The notes beneath the pieces were generated by a model. The model saw nothing but the letters and a program-made list of their open reading frames with translations, did no database searches and was not told the origin of the DNA. A DNA stretch of 10,445 nucleotides, taken from NCBI GenBank assembly GCA_900755085.1, contig CAAEFF010000097.1, positions 1 to 10,445 on the forward strand, read 5' to 3'. The stretch comes from an uncultured Streptococcus sp. GTDB lineage: Bacteria; Bacillota; Bacilli; Lactobacillales; Streptococcaceae. Each line of letters begins with the position of its first letter. Position 1 is the first letter of the stretch. Of this stretch, positions 7,554 through 10,445 are shown one piece after another. The translations under genes were made by a program, and so were the position numbers.

Positions 7554-7585
7554 AGAGGTATCTTATCAGTAAAGGAGCCAACGAA

Positions 7586-7924
7586 ATGGCAAATATTTAT
7601 GATCTAGCAAATGAACTCTCGCGGACTCTGCGAGACCTGCCTGAATACAAGGCTGTTGTAGCAAGCAAACAAGCAATCGAAGCAGACCCAGAAGCAAAGA
7701 CTTTGTTTGATGAATACCTAGCTTTTCAAAAACAATTGCAAGGTTTGATGCAGTCTGGACAAGTACCAACAGAAGCTGTCCAACAGGAAATGAAGGACTA
7801 TATGGATAAGATTCAATCCAGTCCTCTTGTGACTGAATTCTTTACCAAACAGCAACAATTGTCCATTTACCTTGGTGATCTTGAAAAGATCATCTTTGAA
7901 CCGATTGATGATTTGTTTCAATAA
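7586..7924 (+). CDS. UPF0342 protein, YheA/YmcA/YlbF-like
   Basis: A 112-residue, almost wholly alpha-helical, charged protein with no signal peptide or membrane segment. The helical core with YKAVVASKQAIEADPEAK (21-38) and the closing FEPIDDLF (104-111) resemble the UPF0342 / YlbF-YmcA-YheA family. I recall the same small gene between tyrA and aroA in pneumococcus. In Bacillus, YlbF and YmcA (with YaaT) form a complex that helps RNase Y mature mRNAs; whether this streptococcal member does anything similar is unknown. A strong AAAGGAG at 7571-7577 sits 8 bases before the ATG. It is the only non-aromatic gene inside the tyrA-aroA stretch. The gene is real with high confidence; its function is not established. 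Confidence 0.9.
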   Translation: MANIYDLANELSRTLRDLPEYKAVVASKQAIEADPEAKTLFDEYLAFQKQLQGLMQSGQVPTEAVQQEMKDYMDKIQSSPLVTEFFTKQQQLSIYLGDLEKIIFEPIDDLFQ

Positions 7925-7933
7925 AACTGTCTA

Positions 7934-8108
7934 GAGAGTGGGACAGAAATCGGTAATTCGTTAGAATTCGATTTCGTCGTCCCGCCTCCGCACAGTTGAG
8001 TAGGGCTGTAAAAGCTGATGAAATCAGCGTAGTAGAGCCCACTCAACCACTGCGTCTTGCTCGATAATCCAAAAATAATTGAGATGCTAGGACTTTTGTC
8101 CCAGCCTC
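7934..8108 (+). repeat. 175-base structured intergenic element with imperfect terminal inverted repeats (BOX-like dispersed repeat?)
   Basis: The ends form imperfect terminal inverted repeats: 7934-7951 against the reverse complement of 8091-8108, 14 of 18 positions identical. Inside are three hairpins. Hairpin 1 (7940-7983) pairs GGGAC/GTCCC, GAAATCG/CGATTTC and AATTC/GAATT around a GTTA loop. Hairpin 2 (7995-8047) pairs GTTGAGT/ACTCAAC and GGGCT/AGCCC, with an inner GCTGAT-GAA-ATCAGC hairpin. Hairpin 3 (8081-8108) is the terminator listed separately. No ORF of note fills it. Size, intergenic site and nested-stem layout recall the small non-coding repeats of streptococci (BOX, RUP), but I cannot match it to a named family. 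Repeat status is inferred; only one copy lies in this window. Confidence 0.6.
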
Positions 8109-8113
8109 TTTTT
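8081..8113 (+). terminator. Rho-independent terminator at the 3' end of the repeat-like element
   Basis: Stem GAG..GCT.GGAC (8081-8093), TTTT loop (8094-8097), then GTCC.AGC.CTC (8098-8108) with small internal mismatches, followed by five T (8109-8113). It should end transcripts of the UPF0342 gene and of any read-through from tyrA, before the aroA promoter. Its left arm can form only when the right arm is not paired with the element's left end. Confidence 0.7.
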
Positions 8114-8187
8114 GTTCTGAATCATTTTAAAGTCCCTCCAGTAGGCCATTTTTTCATTCGGATTTTCTTGAAAATTTTGGACAAAAA

Positions 8188-8216
8188 TTGAATAACTGCC
8201 ATATTTATGATAGAAT
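8188..8216 (+). promoter_or_regulatory. Promoter of aroA-aroK-pheA
   Basis: The -35 is TTGAAT (8188-8193). A 17-base spacer leads to TAGAAT (8211-8216), preceded by TG at 8208-8209, an extended -10. The predicted start near 8223 gives a leader of about 20 bases that carries CTGGAGA before the ATG at 8244. The preceding stretch 8114-8187 is AT-rich, with no gene or clear structure seen. Confidence 0.6.
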
Positions 8217-8243
8217 ATGAGGAAAAGCGCTCTGGAGAATGGA

Positions 8244-9527
8244 ATGAAATTAGCAACCGGCAGCAAAGGGTTAAATGGAACCATCCGCGTACCGGGTGAC
8301 AAATCGATTAGTCACCGATCCATTATTTTTGGAAGTCTCGCAACAGGCGAAACCAAGGTATATGATATCTTGCGTGGAGAAGATGTTCTTTCTACGATTC
8401 AGGTCTTTCGAGATTTAGGCGTTTCTATTTTGGATGATGGAGAAGTGATCAGGATTCAAGGCCGTGGCTTTCATGGGCTGTCTGCTCCAGAAAATCCCCT
8501 AGATATGGGGAATTCTGGCACTTCCATGCGTCTGATTTCTGGAGTACTAGCTGGACAGGACTTCTCGGCTACCATGATTGGAGACGATAGCTTGTCCAAG
8601 CGTCCCATGGACCGGATCGCCCAGCCTTTGCGTCAAATGGGAGTTGTTCTGGCTGGGCAAGGTAAGCGAGCCCTCCCGCCTCTAACCATTCAGGGAAATC
8701 CACAACTACAGCCTATTTCTTATCAATTACCTGTGGCTTCTGCTCAAGTCAAGTCTGCTTTGATTTTTGCAGCCCTACAGGCAGATGGCCAATCGACAAT
8801 TATCGAAAAGGAAAAAACGCGTGACCATACAGAAGATATGATCCGTCAGTTTGGCGGACAGATTGATGTAGACGGGAAAACCATTACGATTCAAGGTGGT
8901 CAAGAGTTTACAGCTCAGACAGTTGTCGTTCCAGGTGATATTTCAAGTGCAGCCTTTTGGCTGGTGGCAGGTTTGATTGTTCCCAATAGTCGAATTGTTC
9001 TAGAAAATGTTGGGATGAACCAAACCCGTACAGGGATTTTAGATGTGATCGCGCAGATGGGTGGACAGGTGACGATAGAAGATCAGGATGATCTCGCCAA
9101 ATCTGCGACCTTGGTGGTCGAAACATCCAGTTTGACCGCTACGGTGATCAAAGGTGAGCTGATTCCACGTTTGATTGATGAATTGCCGATTATTGCCCTA
9201 TTAGCAACACAGGCCAATGGCCAGACCATCATTGCTGATGCTGAAGAACTTCGGGTGAAAGAGACAGACCGTATTCAAGTCGTTGCGGATAGCTTAAACG
9301 CGATGGGGGCGAATATTCAACCGATCCCAGATGGGATGGTGATCACAGGGCCAACTCCTTTACACGGTGCCCAGTTAGCAACTTATGGCGATCACCGGAT
9401 TGGGATGATGGCTGCTATTGCAGCGCTTCTTGTGCAAGATGGCGATGTATATTTAGACCGTGCGGAAGCGATCAATACCAGTTACCCAAGTTTCTTCAAT
9501 GATTTGGAGGCCTTGCAAGATGCCTAA
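8244..9527 (+). CDS. aroA: 3-phosphoshikimate 1-carboxyvinyltransferase (EPSP synthase), class II-type
   Basis: Joins shikimate-3-phosphate and phosphoenolpyruvate to make EPSP (step 6); cytoplasmic, two-domain inverse alpha/beta barrel. From ATG 8244 the protein has 427 residues. Visible motifs are PGDKSISHRS (17-26) with Lys20 and Arg25, GNSGTSMRL (89-97), SLSKRPMDR (116-124), the IDELP catalytic Asp312, RVKETDR (337-343) with Glu340, and GDHRIGMM (382-389). It carries the four motifs I recall as defining class II EPSP synthases: GDKS (18-21), SAQVK (166-170), RDHTE (193-197) and NQTR (259-262). An in-frame ATG at 8217 abuts the -10 box, before the expected transcript start, so 8244 with GGAG 6 bases upstream is preferred. 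The stop overlaps aroK by 8 bases. Confidence 0.96.
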   Translation: MKLATGSKGLNGTIRVPGDKSISHRSIIFGSLATGETKVYDILRGEDVLSTIQVFRDLGVSILDDGEVIRIQGRGFHGLSAPENPLDMGNSGTSMRLISGVLAGQDFSATMIGDDSLSKRPMDRIAQPLRQMGVVLAGQGKRALPPLTIQGNPQLQPISYQLPVASAQVKSALIFAALQADGQSTIIEKEKTRDHTEDMIRQFGGQIDVDGKTITIQGGQEFTAQTVVVPGDISSAAFWLVAGLIVPNSRIVLENVGMNQTRTGILDVIAQMGGQVTIEDQDDLAKSATLVVETSSLTATVIKGELIPRLIDELPIIALLATQANGQTIIADAEELRVKETDRIQVVADSLNAMGANIQPIPDGMVITGPTPLHGAQLATYGDHRIGMMAAIAALLVQDGDVYLDRAEAINTSYPSFFNDLEALQDA

Positions 9528-10005
9528 AATCTTACTAGGATTTATGGGGGCTGGTAAAACAACGATTGGCCGATTACTGGACCCAAATTTTCATGATATG
9601 GACGCTGAATTGGTGCTTGAGCTAGGCATGCCCGTAAGTCAGTATTTTGCTACTTATGGTGAGGAGAGCTTTCGTTCTCAAGAAACGGCTCTCTTAAAGC
9701 GCCTACTGCACGAAAAAGGTGGAGTTATTTCGACGGGCGGTGGCTTGGTCATGCGTCAGGAAAATCTGGAACTTTTAAAAACCAATCCATATAATATTTT
9801 TTTAAAACTTGATTTCGAGGCCTTGTATCAACGGTTGCAGGCAGATAAGACCCATCAAAGGCCCTTATTTTTGAACCAATCTAAAAATGAATTAAAAGCA
9901 TTATATGATTACCGACTTCCCTTGTACGAGTCTTGTGCGACCCATACGATCGAGACGGGTGATCTGACACCAGAAGAAATTGCGGAGAAGATTCGATGCT
10001 TGTAG
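9520..10005 (+). CDS. aroK: Shikimate kinase
   Basis: Phosphorylates shikimate at the 3-hydroxyl with ATP (step 5), supplying AroA. From ATG 9520 the protein has 161 residues, slightly short for the family (about 165-175). It shows Walker A GFMGAGKTT (7-15), the shikimate-binding DMD (26-28), SFRSQE (50-55), the Walker B-type STGGGLV (71-77), the lid arginine in HQRPLF (Arg114), and YDYRLPLYE (129-137). The shortness comes from a compact stretch between Walker A and DMD. The start was placed at 9520, inside the end of aroA, because GGAGG at 9506-9510 lies 9 bases upstream and the Walker A motif then sits at the usual distance from the N terminus. It overlaps aroA by 8 bases and pheA by 10. 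Confidence 0.95.
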   Translation: MPKILLGFMGAGKTTIGRLLDPNFHDMDAELVLELGMPVSQYFATYGEESFRSQETALLKRLLHEKGGVISTGGGLVMRQENLELLKTNPYNIFLKLDFEALYQRLQADKTHQRPLFLNQSKNELKALYDYRLPLYESCATHTIETGDLTPEEIAEKIRCL

Positions 10006-10445
10006 GATACTTAGGACCTAAAGGTTCATTTACCCATGGCGTAGCCAGTCATGCCTTTCTAAATGATGAATTGATCCCCTATGAAAGCTTGACCGAGCTC
10101 TTAAAAGCCTTTGAACAAGAAGCAGTGGGTGCTGCTGTTGTCCCAGTGGAGAATTCCATCGAGGGCAGTGTACACGAAACCATCGATTATCTCTTCCACC
10201 ACGGAGACATTCAGGCTGTTGCGGAGATCGTCTATCCCATCCAACAACAGTTACTCGTGGCTAAAAAAGACCGTCCCATTCACGAGATTTATTCCCATCC
10301 TCAGGCCTTGGCACAGGGGAAGTCTTTTATTGACCGATATTATCCAAAAGCCAAGCTTGAAATGACGGCCTCGACGGCTTATGCAGCCCGCTATGTTTCC
10401 CTGCATCCGGAGAAAAACATCGCAGCTATCGCGCCCCTTAGTGCA
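9996..10445 (+). CDS. pheA: Prephenate dehydratase, N-terminal 150 residues, cut by the window edge
   Basis: Decarboxylates and dehydrates prephenate to phenylpyruvate, the committed phenylalanine step. The reading frame from ATG 9996 is open to the window end. Motifs are GYLGPKGSFTH (4-14), AAVVPVENSIEGSV (46-59), SHPQALAQ (100-107) and TASTAYAA (124-131), all standard in the periplasmic-binding-protein-like catalytic fold. The catalytic TRF motif and the regulatory ACT domain would lie beyond the window. No chorismate mutase domain precedes it, so it is monofunctional at its N terminus, unlike E. coli PheA. GGAG at 9984-9987 sits 8 bases before the ATG. The start overlaps the aroK stop by 10 bases, which implies coupled translation. 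Confidence 0.94.
   Translation, partial: MLVGYLGPKGSFTHGVASHAFLNDELIPYESLTELLKAFEQEAVGAAVVPVENSIEGSVHETIDYLFHHGDIQAVAEIVYPIQQQLLVAKKDRPIHEIYSHPQALAQGKSFIDRYYPKAKLEMTASTAYAARYVSLHPEKNIAAIAPLSA

Noticed and set aside
7934..7947. GAGTGGGACAG resembles the T-box core AGGGTGGNACCGCG
   Set aside because: The match is partial and lacks the conserved CCGCG end. It lies at the start rather than the 3' end of the region, there is no specifier stem upstream, and the aroA promoter is downstream of it, so it cannot act as an aroA T-box leader.
8217..8243. N-terminal extension of AroA from ATG 8217
   Set aside because: This ATG directly abuts the -10 box and lies before the predicted transcript start. 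The extra nine residues are absent from streptococcal AroA proteins as I recall them, and ATG 8244 has GGAG at the right distance.
9460..9519. N-terminal extension of AroK within aroA
   Set aside because: It would read through conserved aroA coding sequence in another frame and move Walker A about 20 residues too far from the N terminus. ATG 9520 has a GGAGG site.

Overview
The window looks like chromosomal DNA of a Firmicute of the genus Streptococcus, most likely from the mitis/sanguinis part of the genus. The evidence is the low-to-moderate G+C, AAGGAG-type ribosome binding sites, TGnTATAAT extended -10 promoters, and proteins that closely resemble streptococcal families. The order methyltransferase-aroD-aroE-aroB-aroC-tyrA-UPF0342-aroA-aroK-pheA is, from memory, the order found in pneumococcus and its relatives. 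I cannot fix the species from the sequence alone. No mobile genes, CRISPR array, rRNA or tRNA was seen.

Layout. Positions 1-1008 (minus strand) hold the N-terminal part of a lipoteichoic acid synthase-type membrane sulfatase. An AT-rich, purine-skewed 245-base spacer with divergent promoters follows. On the plus strand, a putative class I rRNA methyltransferase (1254-2417) overlaps aroD (2414-3091), which overlaps aroE (3081-3953). A long hairpin plus T-tract follows. Then come aroB (4116-5189), aroC (5197-6363) and tyrA (6380-7486, TTG start), and a small UPF0342 (YheA/YmcA/YlbF-like) gene with its own Shine-Dalgarno and -10 (7586-7924). A 319-base gap carries a 175-base structured, repeat-like element whose 3' end doubles as a terminator, then a clear promoter for aroA (8244-9527). 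aroA overlaps aroK (9520-10005), which overlaps pheA (9996 to the window edge, partial).

Function. The cluster encodes steps 2 to 7 of the shikimate pathway: AroB makes 3-dehydroquinate, AroD 3-dehydroshikimate, AroE shikimate, AroK shikimate-3-phosphate, AroA EPSP and AroC chorismate. TyrA and PheA are the first committed enzymes of the tyrosine and phenylalanine branches. DAHP synthase (step 1) and the tryptophan genes are not in the window. Terminators and promoters suggest about three plus-strand transcription units: methyltransferase-aroDE, aroBC-tyrA (possibly running into the UPF0342 gene), and aroA-aroK-pheA. No T-box or other amino-acid-responsive leader was recognised.

Most of the window is ordinary, conserved metabolism. 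The points most worth a second look are the 175-base multi-hairpin element before aroA, with mutually exclusive pairings, and the methyltransferase gene, whose -10 box lies so close to the ATG that its mRNA may be leaderless.
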